From Erwinia sp. OLFS4 (GTDB taxonomy: Bacteria > Pseudomonadota > Gammaproteobacteria > Enterobacterales > Enterobacteriaceae), in the NCBI RefSeq assembly GCF_002752165.1, contig NZ_MOMB01000052.1:1-64000 (forward strand): 64,000 bases of DNA, written 5' to 3'. Position numbers and translations under genes: made by a program. Below are positions 27,797 to 37,457 of this stretch, piece by piece; position 1 is the first letter of the stretch; the number at the start of each line of letters is the position of its first letter. The notes beneath the pieces are model-generated. The model was given only the letters and a program-made list of their open reading frames with translations, did no database searches and was not told where the DNA came from.

Positions 27797-30091
27797 TTAG
27801 TCAGCGCGGCGCAACAGTCGCAGCGCATTAAGCGTGACCAGCGCGGTTGCGCCAGAGTCCGCCAGAACCGCCAGCCACAAACCGGTGATACCCAGCAGCG
27901 AGGTGATAAGAAAAATTCCTTTCAGTCCCAGCGCAATGCCGATATTTTGCTGAATATTCCGACGTGTGCGGCGTGCCAGGCGAATGAGCGGAGCCAGCGC
28001 GCTCAGCCGGCTGTGGGTCAGCGCCGCATCTGCTGTTTCCAGCGCAATGTCGCTTCCCCCGCCCATCGCAATTCCAAGCGTCGCGGCCTTCATGGCGGGA
28101 GAGTCGTTAATGCCATCGCCGATCATCGCCACCGGCTGTGTTTTGCTAAGTCGCTCGATTTCGTTGACTTTGTCTGCTGGAAGCAAACCTGCGCGCCAGT
28201 CAATTTTTAGCTCGGTGGCAATCGCCTGTGCGGTTTGCGGATTATCGCCGGTTAACATCACGCAGTGCAGGCCGAGCTTTTGCAATTCAGCCAGCGCCTG
28301 CCCGGCGCTGTCACGCAGCCGATCGCGTAGCGCCAGCAGGCCTTCAGGTTGTCCATCACGCAGCAATATCACCACCGTATTGCCTTTTTCTTCCAGACCA
28401 CGGACCTGTAACCATTGTCTGGCATCCAGCAGAGCCGGATTCAGGCTTGCAGGTGAGCTGAGCGTTAATAACGATGTGCCGAGCCGGGCGGTGACGCCTG
28501 TACCGGCTTGTGCCCGATGATCGCGCGTTGCCGGCAGCGTCAGTTTGCGCGTTTTGGCTTCGCGGATAATGGCTTGTGCCAGTGGATGGCTGGCATTTTG
28601 CTCGGTGGCGGCCGCCAGCGCCAGAACGGTGTCAGAGGTAGCGGTGGTGAAACTTTTAACGGTGGTGATGACGGGCTGGCCAGCGGTCAGCGTGCCGGTT
28701 TTATCAAATGCCAGCGTGCGAACCTGACTCAGTTGTTCCAGTGCAGCCCCGCCTTTAATCAGTATCCCCAGCCGGCTGGCAGACGCCAGCGCGGAAGTAA
28801 TGGAGGCAGGGACAGAAATGACCAGTGCGCAAGGGCAACCGATCAGCAATAACGTCAGCCCCTTATATAACCATTCATGCCACGGCTGAGCAAAGAACAA
28901 GGGGGCGAGGGTGGCGGTTAGCAGCGCCAGGACCATGATGCCAGGGGTATAAAGGCGGCTGAAACTATCAATAAAACGTTCCACCGGTGCCCGGTGACTT
29001 TCTGCCTGCTCAATTAATTGCAGAATACGATCAATTGCGCTTTCTCCAGGGCGTGAGGTGACGCGCAGCTGCACGCTGGCATCAATACTGAGCGCCCCCG
29101 CCATCAGCGCTTCACCCGTCTGATGGGCAACCGGCATAGACTCGCCGGTTAATGCGCTCTCATCAAAGCTGGCCTGCGGCGAAAGCAATACTCCGTCGGC
29201 AGGCAAACGGCCACCGGGAGAAATGACAATGGTATCGCCTGGTTGCAGGGCGGACAGCGGCACGGTCTCCTGTCCGTTACCATTGATACGCTGCGCTGTT
29301 TCAGGTTTTAACGCCATGAGTGCGCTGACGCCACGGCGAGCGCGCTGCGCGGCAAAGGCTTCCAGGCGCTCACCTATCATAAACAGTAACAGCACCATGG
29401 CGGCTTCAGCGCTGGCACCAATCAGCAATGCTCCCAGCGTAGCGATACTCATCAGTGTTTCAATGGTAAAAGGCTGCCCATTGCGCAGCAGGCTCCAGGC
29501 GCGGCGGGTAACCGGCAGCAGGCCAATAAGCACGGTAACGCTAAAAGCGTAGTTAGCAGCCCCTGGGAGCAGGTGCGCTACCAGCAAACTGGCAGCGGTT
29601 AATACCGCAATCAGTAGCAGCGCGGCATTATCACGCCAGATGCCGGACCAGGTAGTGGCTGCGGCGGCAACGTTTTCTGTTTTTAACGCGAAGCCAGCCT
29701 GGGCAACCGCCTGTTCAATGGCCGGTAGCAGGTTTGCATGCGCCTCAACCTGTAATATCTGGGTGCTGAACAATACCTGCGCCTGGCTGACGCCAGGGAT
29801 CCGCCGGGTTACCGCTTCGATTTTGCGTGCGCAGGAAGGGCAATCCATCCCGCTTATCTGCCAGCGATGAGAGAGGGGGCGGCCTGCGCTGTCGCTGTCA
29901 CTGCCGTCGTCGGGGCTGTCAGCGCTGCTACTGCCACCGCAGTCAGCGTCGTTATCGCAGCAGGTTGCACTACTGCATGTGAGTGGATTGATTTGGCTGA
30001 TTTTGCCCAGAGCAGGACGCGCGCTGATGCTGCATCCCTGTTGACGGGATGTATGTTTGTGGCCGCAGCCACAGTCAGAGTGTGCGTGCAT
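27797..30091 (-). CDS. zntA: Zn2+/Cd2+/Pb2+-exporting P-type ATPase ZntA
   Basis: ZntA pumps zinc, cadmium and lead out of the cytoplasm. The 764-residue protein has a Cys/His-rich N-terminus (CGCGHKH), a heavy-metal-associated domain with GMDCPSCARK, TGES actuator motif, the membrane CPCALVIS metal site, DKTGTLT phosphorylation motif and GDGINDSPAM. The ATG at 30091 is preceded by GGAGG. The open frame reaches 30169, but that start would lie inside the -35 region of the ZntR promoter and is rejected. Order tusA-zntA-yhhN is as in E. coli. Confidence 0.97.
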   Translation of the reverse strand: MHAHSDCGCGHKHTSRQQGCSISARPALGKISQINPLTCSSATCCDNDADCGGSSSADSPDDGSDSDSAGRPLSHRWQISGMDCPSCARKIEAVTRRIPGVSQAQVLFSTQILQVEAHANLLPAIEQAVAQAGFALKTENVAAAATTWSGIWRDNAALLLIAVLTAASLLVAHLLPGAANYAFSVTVLIGLLPVTRRAWSLLRNGQPFTIETLMSIATLGALLIGASAEAAMVLLLFMIGERLEAFAAQRARRGVSALMALKPETAQRINGNGQETVPLSALQPGDTIVISPGGRLPADGVLLSPQASFDESALTGESMPVAHQTGEALMAGALSIDASVQLRVTSRPGESAIDRILQLIEQAESHRAPVERFIDSFSRLYTPGIMVLALLTATLAPLFFAQPWHEWLYKGLTLLLIGCPCALVISVPASITSALASASRLGILIKGGAALEQLSQVRTLAFDKTGTLTAGQPVITTVKSFTTATSDTVLALAAATEQNASHPLAQAIIREAKTRKLTLPATRDHRAQAGTGVTARLGTSLLTLSSPASLNPALLDARQWLQVRGLEEKGNTVVILLRDGQPEGLLALRDRLRDSAGQALAELQKLGLHCVMLTGDNPQTAQAIATELKIDWRAGLLPADKVNEIERLSKTQPVAMIGDGINDSPAMKAATLGIAMGGGSDIALETADAALTHSRLSALAPLIRLARRTRRNIQQNIGIALGLKGIFLITSLLGITGLWLAVLADSGATALVTLNALRLLRRAD

Positions 30092-30137
30092 AGAAACCTC
30101 CGATAAGGTAACGGCGGCAAACTCTGCCGCCGTCCGT

Positions 30138-30169
30138 ATCTTACACTCTGGAGTCGACTCCAGAGTCAA
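30138..30169 (-). promoter_or_regulatory. ZntR-controlled zntA promoter
   Basis: On the minus strand, TTGACT (30169-30164) and TAAGAT (30143-30138) are separated by 20 bp, the long spacer typical of MerR-family promoters. A perfect palindrome with 11-bp arms (ACTCTGGAGTC) fills 30145-30166 and matches the known E. coli zntA operator. Zinc-bound ZntR untwists this spacer to activate transcription. Confidence 0.93.
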
Positions 30170-30187
30170 GTCTCTTTAATCTGGTCA

Positions 30188-30814
30188 TCACAGCCAGAGC
30201 GATCGCACTATCATAAAGTGGCCGGCGAAATAACAGGCGGCGATAAGCGCGCTGTCGGCACGAAAGCGCCGGCGATAATGGCTCAGCAGCCAGATAATAA
30301 TACCCAGTAGCAGCAGAATGGCACCCACTGCGATGGAAAAACTGCGATCTGACGGCAAAATAATGTAGCTTTCTGTAGCAACCCAGACCATCAGTAACGT
30401 CATGCCAGTCAGGGTGCAAACGGGCCAGCGTAAGGTCTCCAGGCGGGTCCAGATGGCGGCGATCACCACGGCGCCAATAACCAGTAATATCAGAGGAACT
30501 GGCCAGTAAAAATGCAGCACCATATTGCTGGTAAAGCTAATGGTATACAGCAGATGGGAAAGGAAAAACGCGCCGATTGCGTAAAGCAGACGTTTTTGCG
30601 GCAACAACATCAGCGCATCGCCAACCAGGGTTGCCAGCAAACCAAACACAATCAGATATTCGGTGGTACGCAGCATTGGCGCCTGCCAGGCCCAGCCAAG
30701 CAGCAGCAGTAAAGTAACCGGCTTAAATACCCAGCGTTGCCATTGGGGGCCGCGATAAGAGGCATCCACATACAGCCAACCGGAAAACAGTACCGCCAAA
30801 AAAGACCAGATCAT
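30188..30814 (-). CDS. yhhN: YhhN family (TMEM86-like) membrane protein
   Basis: A 208-residue inner-membrane protein with about eight segments, same length as E. coli YhhN. The family includes mammalian lysoplasmalogenase TMEM86B, with conserved polar residues in membrane segments such as [10 protein letters not shown] and AACYFAGHF; the bacterial function is not established. The ATG at 30814 has AAAAGGAAC upstream. It precedes zntA on the same strand, but the ZntR promoter lies between them. Confidence 0.9.
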   Translation of the reverse strand: MIWSFLAVLFSGWLYVDASYRGPQWQRWVFKPVTLLLLLGWAWQAPMLRTTEYLIVFGLLATLVGDALMLLPQKRLLYAIGAFFLSHLLYTISFTSNMVLHFYWPVPLILLVIGAVVIAAIWTRLETLRWPVCTLTGMTLLMVWVATESYIILPSDRSFSIAVGAILLLLGIIIWLLSHYRRRFRADSALIAACYFAGHFMIVRSLWL

Positions 30815-30993
30815 AGTTGTTCCTTTTAAACGGAATATGCAGAACCTGAACCCTGCATAAAAACCAAAGTGTAAATCGAAATCCATTATTGCGCTGACAG
30901 TGTAGGTGAGGCCGGGGTGATGTGACAATCAGCGCGCACGGGTTGAATCCTGTCATACTATTCTGATAGAAAAACCGCTGGAGGCGTTAAGTC

Positions 30994-31362
30994 ATGAGTA
31001 AACCACCGTTATTTTTCATTATTATTCTGGTTGTTATTGCTGTTCTGGCCTCCCGGCAGTTTATTAAACAGCGACGGGAGTCGGCGCTGAATGACGCTTC
31101 GCCGCTGCGTAGCATTCAGGCCGAAGTGAAAGCCAGGCGGGAATATCCGGCTTCCGATTTGCACTCACGTCAGCGTGAGGTGATTGCCGGGGAAGAAATG
31201 CGTTATGAGGTCTGGTTTCATCCGTTAAATGGCGCAGAAGATTTTAAATTCACCCTGAAGGAAGCAGAATACCGCCAGCTTAACGAAGGTGAACGCGGAA
31301 CCCTGGAGCTGCAGGGCTCGCGTTTTATCCGCTTTGTGCCTGCCAGGCCAGCAGCCCGCTGA
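30994..31362 (+). CDS. yhhM: DUF2500 protein YhhM
   Basis: A 122-residue protein with one N-terminal membrane anchor (about 5-20, LFFIIILVVIAVLA) and a soluble domain with VKARREYPASD and RYEVWFHP blocks conserved in DUF2500. Function unknown. It matches E. coli YhhM in size and position, divergent from yhhN and convergent with yhhL. Confidence 0.88.
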   Translation: MSKPPLFFIIILVVIAVLASRQFIKQRRESALNDASPLRSIQAEVKARREYPASDLHSRQREVIAGEEMRYEVWFHPLNGAEDFKFTLKEAEYRQLNEGERGTLELQGSRFIRFVPARPAAR

Positions 31363-31380
31363 GGTAGAACGTGGCGGGCG

Positions 31381-31653
31381 CTATTTTCGTTTTGGATAAT
31401 ATTTTTTTTGCCAGGCCAGTAATTCAAATACACCAAAAATAAACACTTTTAGCTGAGTTTTACCGCTCAGCGGCGCGGCGTCTTTTGGCTGGGTGGCCTT
31501 CATAAGGGTAAGCTGCAGCCCGTGCATAATGACCATGAAGAAAAGCGCAACGTGAATAAAATAGCGTAACGGCTTCGGAAAAGGTTCAACCAGATTCCAC
31601 AGTAAAAATAACCAGACACATAACATCAGCAAGCGACCGATATTAATCATCAT
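31381..31653 (-). CDS. yhhL: DUF1145 inner-membrane protein YhhL
   Basis: A 90-residue protein with two to three membrane segments (LLMLCVWLFLLWNLV, FIHVALFFMVIMHGLQL) and a basic end (KKYYPKRK). Function unknown. Its start overlaps the end of rsmD by 11 bases, indicating one transcript; ATG codons at 31653 and 31650 are both possible. Confidence 0.88.
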   Translation of the reverse strand: MMINIGRLLMLCVWLFLLWNLVEPFPKPLRYFIHVALFFMVIMHGLQLTLMKATQPKDAAPLSGKTQLKVFIFGVFELLAWQKKYYPKRK

Positions 31654-32245
31654 GTTCAGTTCCCAGGTGCATTGGCTGGCGTTGATACAGGCGATAAGCA
31701 ACCTGTCCGGCGATTTTTTCGCGGTATAAATGCCAGTTAACCGGCACCGGCGGTGGTCCGCTTTCTATTTCACTTTCAATATAAACCATAGCTTCCGCTG
31801 ACAGCCAGCCGTGATCTTCCAGCAAAGGCAGCATCTGTTGCAGTAACCCTTTGCGGAAAGGGGGATCGATAAAAACCACGTCGTAAGCTTCGCCACGCTG
31901 AGATAGCCAGTTCAGTGCATCTGTATTAATGACTGCGGCATCACGGGTTCCCAGCGCCTGGCAGTTTTTTTCCAGCTGTTGCGCAACCGGACGCTGTAAC
32001 TCTAGTAACGTCGCCTGGCTGGCATAGCGGGACAGGGCTTCAAGGCCGAGCGCCCCACTGCCGGCGAAGCAGTCCAGACAGCGGGCGCCGGCCATCACCG
32101 GCATCAGCCAGTTGAATAATGTCTCACGGACCCTGTCAGTGGTTGGCCGCAGTCCGTCGCTATCCGGAACCGGTAGCTTACGTCCGCGCCACTGGCCGCC
32201 AATAATGCGAATCTGGCCTTCAGCCCGGCCGCGTGGTTTTTTCAT
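31643..32245 (-). CDS. rsmD: 16S rRNA (guanine966-N2)-methyltransferase RsmD
   Basis: RsmD methylates G966 of 16S rRNA using S-adenosylmethionine. The 200-residue protein has RIIGGQWRGRKLPVP, LRPTTDRVRETLFNWL, the SAM-binding CLDCFAGSGALGLEALSR and the catalytic DPPF motif. It is divergent from ftsY, with yhhL overlapping downstream, as in E. coli. Confidence 0.96.
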   Translation of the reverse strand: MKKPRGRAEGQIRIIGGQWRGRKLPVPDSDGLRPTTDRVRETLFNWLMPVMAGARCLDCFAGSGALGLEALSRYASQATLLELQRPVAQQLEKNCQALGTRDAAVINTDALNWLSQRGEAYDVVFIDPPFRKGLLQQMLPLLEDHGWLSAEAMVYIESEIESGPPPVPVNWHLYREKIAGQVAYRLYQRQPMHLGTEHDD

Positions 32246-32423
32246 GTTTACAACTCGTCATAATTTTTTGCGTAGTTTAACGGGCTTACCGCCCGCTGGA
32301 AACGGTAAAAAGGGTGCTGTTTTGCGTCCGCCGGAAAGTGTTAGACTAATGAATTCATTAACTGAACACTAAAAGAACCGGGCGCCTGATGCCGGATCAG
32401 CCATCAAGGGGTGTCGTAACACA

Positions 32424-33785
32424 ATGGCAAAAGAGAAAAAACGCGGCTTTTTTTCCTGGCTAGGATTAGGGCAGGATGAACAGAAAGATGCCGGTCAGGC
32501 CGCGCAGCAGGATGAAACTGAAACCGCCTCGCGGGACCAGCAAACGCCAGCGCTTGCTGATGAGGATCGCCAGGCGGTTGACACGCCGGTATCTCAAAGC
32601 CATAACGCACCGGAATTACCTGAAGATGCCGGACTGGACACAGATCCGCAGCCATCTGCCGGCATACCCGCTGCCGATAACAATGATCTTCTCAGGCCAC
32701 TGGATGTGATTTCGCCGCCAGCGACAGGCGACAGCGATGCGCAGTCAACGGCCCCGCTGGCGCAACAAGCCGATCGGGACGAACCGCCTTTAGGCAGTGC
32801 AGCGCAACAGATACAGCCTGAGAGCGACGATGTGCCGCTGCCTGCAGAGCAGGAACGGCCGACGCGCGAAGGTTTTTTTGCCCGGCTTAAACGCAGCCTG
32901 GTTAAAACACGTCAGAATCTGGGTTCCGGATTTATCGGCTTGTTCCAGGGTAAAAAGATTGATGACGATCTGTTCGAAGAGTTAGAAGAACAGTTGCTGA
33001 TAGCCGATGTCGGCGTGGATACCAGCCAGCGCATTATTAACAGCCTGACGACTCAGGCCAGCCGCCGGCAATTGCGCGATGCAGAAGCGCTGTATGGCCT
33101 GCTAAAAAGCGAAATGGCGGCTATCTTGGCGAAGGTTGATGCACCGCTGGACGTTAGCCGTAACACCCCGTTTGTTATCCTGATGGTTGGGGTGAACGGC
33201 GTGGGTAAAACGACCACGATTGGCAAGCTGGCGCGCCAGTATCAGTCTGAAGGAAAATCGGTGATGCTGGCGGCGGGAGATACCTTCCGCGCGGCAGCGG
33301 TGGAGCAGCTTCAGGTATGGGGCCAGCGTAATAATATTCCGGTGGTGGCGCAGCATACCGGCGCGGATTCCGCATCGGTGATTTTTGATGCCATTCAGGC
33401 AGCGAAAGCGCGCAATATTGATGTACTGATTGCTGACACTGCGGGCCGGCTGCAGAATAAAGCACACCTGATGGAAGAACTGAAAAAGATCACCCGGGTC
33501 ATGAAGAAACTGGATGAAGACGCGCCGCATGAAGTGATGCTGACGATTGATGCCAGCACCGGACAGAATGCCATCAGCCAGACCCGATTGTTTCATGATG
33601 CCGTTAATCTGACCGGAATTACCCTGACGAAACTGGACGGCACGGCGAAAGGTGGGGTAATTTTCTCGGTTGCCGATCAATTTGGTATTCCGATTCGTTA
33701 CATTGGCGTTGGCGAAGGCATTGAGGATTTGCGTCCGTTCAACGCTGATGATTTTATTGAGGCACTTTTTGCCCGGGAGGAGTGA
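32424..33785 (+). CDS. ftsY: Signal recognition particle receptor FtsY
   Basis: FtsY is the GTPase that docks the signal recognition particle at the membrane for cotranslational insertion. The 453-residue protein has an acidic, Gln/Asp-rich A domain (about 1-150) that binds lipid, then the N and G domains with the P-loop GVNGVGKTTTIGKLA, DTAGRLQNK and TKLDGTAKGGV. The A domain is shorter than in E. coli (497 aa), a normal variation. ftsE and ftsX follow in an operon; ftsE starts 5 bp after the stop. Confidence 0.97.
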   Translation: MAKEKKRGFFSWLGLGQDEQKDAGQAAQQDETETASRDQQTPALADEDRQAVDTPVSQSHNAPELPEDAGLDTDPQPSAGIPAADNNDLLRPLDVISPPATGDSDAQSTAPLAQQADRDEPPLGSAAQQIQPESDDVPLPAEQERPTREGFFARLKRSLVKTRQNLGSGFIGLFQGKKIDDDLFEELEEQLLIADVGVDTSQRIINSLTTQASRRQLRDAEALYGLLKSEMAAILAKVDAPLDVSRNTPFVILMVGVNGVGKTTTIGKLARQYQSEGKSVMLAAGDTFRAAAVEQLQVWGQRNNIPVVAQHTGADSASVIFDAIQAAKARNIDVLIADTAGRLQNKAHLMEELKKITRVMKKLDEDAPHEVMLTIDASTGQNAISQTRLFHDAVNLTGITLTKLDGTAKGGVIFSVADQFGIPIRYIGVGEGIEDLRPFNADDFIEALFAREE

Positions 33786-33790
33786 TTAGG

Positions 33791-34459
33791 ATGATTCGCT
33801 TTGAAGAGGTCAGTAAAGCTTATCTCGGCGGCCGCCAGGCATTGCAGGGCGTGGATTTTCATCTTCGTCCCGGTGAGATGGCCTTCCTGACCGGCCATTC
33901 CGGTGCCGGTAAAAGTACACTGCTAAAATTAATCTGTGGTATTGAGCGCCCGAGCGCCGGGCAGATTTGGTTTAGCGGTCATAATATCAGTCGGCTGAAA
34001 AACAGTGAGGTGCCTTTTCTGCGGCGGCAGATCGGCATGATTTTTCAGGACCATCATCTGCTGATGGATCGTTCTGTTTATGACAATGTGGCGATTCCCC
34101 TGATTATTTCCGGATCCAGCGCCGAGGATATACGCCGGCGGGTGTCTGCCGCACTGGATAAGGTCGGCCTGCTGGACAAAGCGAAGAGTTTTCCCATTCA
34201 GCTCTCTGGTGGTGAGCAGCAGCGGGTGGGCATTGCCCGGGCGGTGGTCAACAAGCCGGTGGTGCTGCTGGCGGATGAACCCACCGGTAATCTCGATAAT
34301 GCACTTTCTGAGGATATTTTGCGCCTGTTTGAGGAGTTTAACCGTGTCGGGGTTACCGTGCTGATGGCTACCCATGATATGGGACTGATAGCCCGTCGCC
34401 AGTATCGTGTGATGACGCTTAACCAGGGCCGACTGCATGGGGGGCATCATGGTGAATAA
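33791..34459 (+). CDS. ftsE: Cell division ATP-binding protein FtsE
   Basis: FtsE is the ATPase of the FtsEX complex, which activates septal peptidoglycan hydrolases through EnvC and links to FtsZ. The 222-residue protein has [12 protein letters not shown], the FQDHH Q-loop, [25 protein letters not shown] and MATHD. The ATG at 33791 gives the exact E. coli length and has GGAGGAG upstream; an ATG 9 bases earlier is in frame but less likely. The end overlaps ftsX. Confidence 0.97.
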   Translation: MIRFEEVSKAYLGGRQALQGVDFHLRPGEMAFLTGHSGAGKSTLLKLICGIERPSAGQIWFSGHNISRLKNSEVPFLRRQIGMIFQDHHLLMDRSVYDNVAIPLIISGSSAEDIRRRVSAALDKVGLLDKAKSFPIQLSGGEQQRVGIARAVVNKPVVLLADEPTGNLDNALSEDILRLFEEFNRVGVTVLMATHDMGLIARRQYRVMTLNQGRLHGGHHGE

Positions 34460-35438
34460 GCGTAATAAGCGCCCAGCCAGCGCTAAAGTGCAAAAGCCGA
34501 AGCCTGCAAAAAGCAAAGCGCTGAAAGGGGGCTGGCAGGAGCAGTGGCGTTACGCATGGCGCGGCACGCTTTCTGACATGTGGCGTCAGCCGCTGGCGAC
34601 GCTGCTGACTGTTATGGTTATCGCTATTTCGTTGACGTTGCCGAGTATCTGTTACATTGCCTGGAAGAATGTCCATCAGGCGGCAACGCAATGGTACCCG
34701 GCACCGCAGCTGACGGTGTATCTCGATAAAACCCTGGATGACGATGCGGCAGAAAATGTGGTCGCCACGTTAAAAAAAGAATCCGGTGTGGAAAAAGTAA
34801 ATTATCTGTCGCGCGAGGAAGCGCGTGGGGAGTTCCGTAACTGGTCTGGTTTCGGCGGTGCGCTGGATATGCTGGAGCAGAATCCGCTGCCGGCAGTGGC
34901 GATTATTACACCTAAGCTGGATTTTCAGAATGCCGCCACCATGAAAACCCTGCGCGATCGGGTGGCGCAAACCTCGGGCGTGGATGAAGTGAAAATGGAT
35001 GACAGCTGGTATGCCCGACTGGCAGCATTGACGGGCCTTGCCGGACAGGTCGCCACCATTATTGGCGTGCTGATGATTATTGCGGTGTTCCTGGTGATTG
35101 GGAACAGTGTACGACTGAGTATTTTTGCCCGTCGTGACACCATTAATGTGCAGAAGCTGATTGGCGCCACCGATGGTTTTATATTGCGTCCGTTTCTCTA
35201 TGGCGGGGCATTGCTGGGCTTTATCGGTGCGGTCTTTTCGCTCATCTTATCCGGCGTGCTGGTGTTACGCCTTGAGTCCGTCGTCTCGCAGGTGGCGGCA
35301 GTTTTTGGTACCACCTTTACCCTGCATGGACTGTCATGGGATGAAGGTTTGCTGCTGCTGCTGCTGGCCGCTATTATCGGCTGGAGCGCTGCTTTGCTGG
35401 CGACAGCACAACATTTACGTCGATTTACGCCACAGTAA
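34449..35438 (+). CDS. ftsX: Cell division membrane protein FtsX
   Basis: The membrane partner of FtsE. The 329-residue protein has a basic cytoplasmic N-terminus ([10 protein letters not shown]), four membrane segments, and a periplasmic loop after the first that in E. coli contacts EnvC ([24 protein letters not shown]). The start at 34449 overlaps ftsE by 11 bases; an ATG at 34437 is also in frame. Confidence 0.95.
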   Translation: MVNKRNKRPASAKVQKPKPAKSKALKGGWQEQWRYAWRGTLSDMWRQPLATLLTVMVIAISLTLPSICYIAWKNVHQAATQWYPAPQLTVYLDKTLDDDAAENVVATLKKESGVEKVNYLSREEARGEFRNWSGFGGALDMLEQNPLPAVAIITPKLDFQNAATMKTLRDRVAQTSGVDEVKMDDSWYARLAALTGLAGQVATIIGVLMIIAVFLVIGNSVRLSIFARRDTINVQKLIGATDGFILRPFLYGGALLGFIGAVFSLILSGVLVLRLESVVSQVAAVFGTTFTLHGLSWDEGLLLLLLAAIIGWSAALLATAQHLRRFTPQ

Positions 35439-35463
35439 TCCCCTTTCACATTTTTTTGATATA

Positions 35464-35502
35464 ATCTTTCCCTGCTGCATGGTAGAGCCGGCAGGGAAAG
35501 AT
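35464..35502 (+). terminator. Stem-loop after ftsX
   Basis: ATCTTTCCCTGC and GCAGGGAAAGAT form a perfect 12-bp stem with a 15-base loop, 26 bases after the ftsX stop. A T-run (about 35514-35521) begins 12 bases downstream, further than in a standard intrinsic terminator. It may end the ftsYEX transcript or shape the rpoH promoter region. Confidence 0.55.
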
Positions 35503-35563
35503 AACGTTAACGTCATTTTTTTCTGCTATATCTTCATTATGACGGGTCTGGCGAGACACAAAT

Positions 35564-35616
35564 TTATACACAAGGGTAAAGGAACTTGTGGATAAGTTTA
35601 GAGTCTGACTTATAAT
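35564..35616 (+). promoter_or_regulatory. rpoH promoter region: two DnaA boxes, sigma-E and sigma-70 elements
   Basis: TTATACACA (35564-35572) and TGTGGATAA (35588-35596, reverse orientation) are both exact DnaA boxes. GGAACTT (35581-35587) and TCTGA (35604-35608), 16 bp apart, match the sigma-E promoter P3 of E. coli rpoH, and TATAAT (35611-35616) suits a sigma-70 promoter. DnaA repression of rpoH promoters P3 and P4 is documented in E. coli; here it is inferred from sequence. Confidence 0.8.
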
Positions 35617-35715
35617 GAATAAGCACGGATGGCTTCTGATGTTCAGTTGCGGTTAGCTTAAGCTGACTTCGCGTCAGGAATGCAGCGTCTGAATTGACTA
35701 ATTGAGAGGGTTTGA

Positions 35716-36573
35716 ATGACCAAAGAAATGCAAACTTTAGCTATTGCTCCTTTAGGCAACCTGGATTCTTACATCCGGGCGGCCAATGCCTGGCCTGTGC
35801 TGACGGCAGAAGAGGAAAAAGCGCTGGCTGAACGGCTGCATTACCAGGGCGATCTGGATGCGGCAAAGACGCTGATCCTGTCTCACCTGCGCTTTGTTGT
35901 TCATGTCGCTCGTAACTATGCAGGTTACGGCCTGCCGCAGGCGGACCTGATTCAGGAAGGTAATATTGGCCTGATGAAAGCGGTACGCCGTTTTAATCCG
36001 GAAGTGGGCGTGCGTCTGGTGTCGTTTGCCGTTCACTGGATTAAAGCGGAAATTCACGAATATGTGCTGCGTAACTGGCGTATCGTGAAGGTCGCGACCA
36101 CCAAAGCGCAACGCAAGCTGTTTTTTAACCTGCGTAAAAACAAGCAGCGTCTGGGCTGGTTTAATCAGGACGAAGTGGACATGGTCGCGCGCGAACTGGG
36201 AGTATCCACCCATGACGTTCGCGAAATGGAATCCCGGATGGCCGCGCAGGATATGGCCTTCGATATGGGGGCCGATGATGAACCGGGCGAAGGCAAGCCC
36301 ATGGCTCCGGTGCTTTTTCTGCAGGATAAAACTTCCGACTTTGCCGATGGCATTGAAGAAGATAACTGGGAAGATCACGCGGCGGACAAGCTTTCCCTGG
36401 CGATGGAAGGGCTGGACGAACGTAGCCAGCACATCATCCGGGCCCGCTGGCTGGATGAAGATAACAAAACCACGCTGCAGGAACTGGCCGATCGCTATGG
36501 CGTTTCCGCTGAACGAGTCCGTCAGCTGGAAAAAAACGCAATGAAAAAATTGCGTATGGCGATTGAAGCCTGA
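35716..36573 (+). CDS. rpoH: Heat-shock sigma factor RpoH (sigma-32)
   Basis: Sigma-32 directs RNA polymerase to chaperone and protease genes. The 285-residue protein has region 2 ([36 protein letters not shown]), the RpoH box region C ([22 protein letters not shown]) used for DnaK/FtsH control, and region 4 with [20 protein letters not shown]. The first codons (ATGACCAAAGAAATGCAAAC) resemble the E. coli 5' segment that base-pairs as an RNA thermometer. It is monocistronic, with a strong terminator. Confidence 0.98.
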   Translation: MTKEMQTLAIAPLGNLDSYIRAANAWPVLTAEEEKALAERLHYQGDLDAAKTLILSHLRFVVHVARNYAGYGLPQADLIQEGNIGLMKAVRRFNPEVGVRLVSFAVHWIKAEIHEYVLRNWRIVKVATTKAQRKLFFNLRKNKQRLGWFNQDEVDMVARELGVSTHDVREMESRMAAQDMAFDMGADDEPGEGKPMAPVLFLQDKTSDFADGIEEDNWEDHAADKLSLAMEGLDERSQHIIRARWLDEDNKTTLQELADRYGVSAERVRQLEKNAMKKLRMAIEA

Positions 36574-36601
36574 CGGCAGGTCATAGTGAAGCTTTACCGC
36601 T

Positions 36602-36628
36602 AAGCGCTCCCAAAAGGAGCGCTTTTTT
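36602..36628 (+). terminator. Intrinsic terminator of rpoH
   Basis: AAGCGCTCC and GGAGCGCTT enclose CAAAA and are followed by further T. It is 29 bases after the rpoH stop. Confidence 0.92.
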
Positions 36629-36651
36629 ACTGGCAGAAAAACAGCAGGTCC

Positions 36652-37056
36652 TTATTCAGCAATCCGCACACGTTTTACCCAGCCATCCACTTCAGCACGA
36701 AAGCCGCAGCTTTGCATAAATGCCGCGATGGTCCCGGGTTCTCCACTATCGTCATTGGCGACATGCCACATGGTCAGGGCACTGTTCCGGGCGATAACTT
36801 CCTGTAGCAGGTATTTTCCGACGCCGCGCCGCCGGGTCACATCGCGTACTGCCAGCTGTTGTATCCGGCCGAGTGTGCCGCTGACATCCAGCTGCAACGC
36901 TGCCAGCAGCCGATCGTTAAAGCGGGCAGCATAGAGTTGTGACTGCTCGCTAAGGGTTGCCGTCAGCGAAGCGATGTCGGTGTGTGGCCAGATCTTGCGC
37001 AGATCTGCCAGATCTTCAGGAGTTGGGTGGGTTAAGCGAATAATGGTGAGTTGCAT
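36652..37056 (-). CDS. panM: PanD maturation/regulatory acetyltransferase-like protein PanM (PanZ)
   Basis: PanM promotes self-cleavage of pro-PanD (aspartate decarboxylase) and inhibits it in a CoA-dependent way, setting pantothenate synthesis. The 134-residue GNAT-fold protein starts MQLTIIRL like the E. coli protein (127 aa) and has the acetyl-CoA-binding VTRRRGVGKYLLQEV and the end GFRAEVDGWVK. The frame is open to 37140, but the ATG at 37056 matches the family. In E. coli livJ lies between rpoH and panM; it is absent here. Confidence 0.92.
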   Translation of the reverse strand: MQLTIIRLTHPTPEDLADLRKIWPHTDIASLTATLSEQSQLYAARFNDRLLAALQLDVSGTLGRIQQLAVRDVTRRRGVGKYLLQEVIARNSALTMWHVANDDSGEPGTIAAFMQSCGFRAEVDGWVKRVRIAE

Positions 37057-37457
37057 CGTCAGATCCATCATGGTTAGCCGGAATACTGTAGTGATTTTGA
37101 GCGAATATAACGCAAATGCTTCGTTACTGATTGACATCACGAACTCGCCATATTTCAGCGAGCAGGCAGACGAAAGCGGTAAATATCAGACAAAAAGCCA
37201 GCATTTTACGCTAGTTATTTGCCTGAAATGCCACCAGAACTATTAGCGAAATAGTCTGAAAGCGGCGCCATTTTCGTCATGAGTGTGTTGATTTAAAGCA
37301 GAAAATTCCTGTTTAATAAACTGAATTTAAAAGCCTTATCAATAAAATCGACCAGCTTATTAAGCTAACTCATTATCCACAAAAGAGTTTGCGTTTTTTC
37401 TGGTCAGTATAACTAACAAAGCAAACCACAACGCTAAATACAGATGGGGAAGTGCCA
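37057..37457 (+). promoter_or_regulatory. panM-livK divergent intergenic region
   Basis: About 400 bp without a gene, AT-rich towards livK. It contains one exact DnaA box, TTATCCACA, at 37373-37381, and presumably the livK promoter and Lrp sites known from E. coli; no Lrp consensus could be assigned by eye. Confidence 0.4.
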
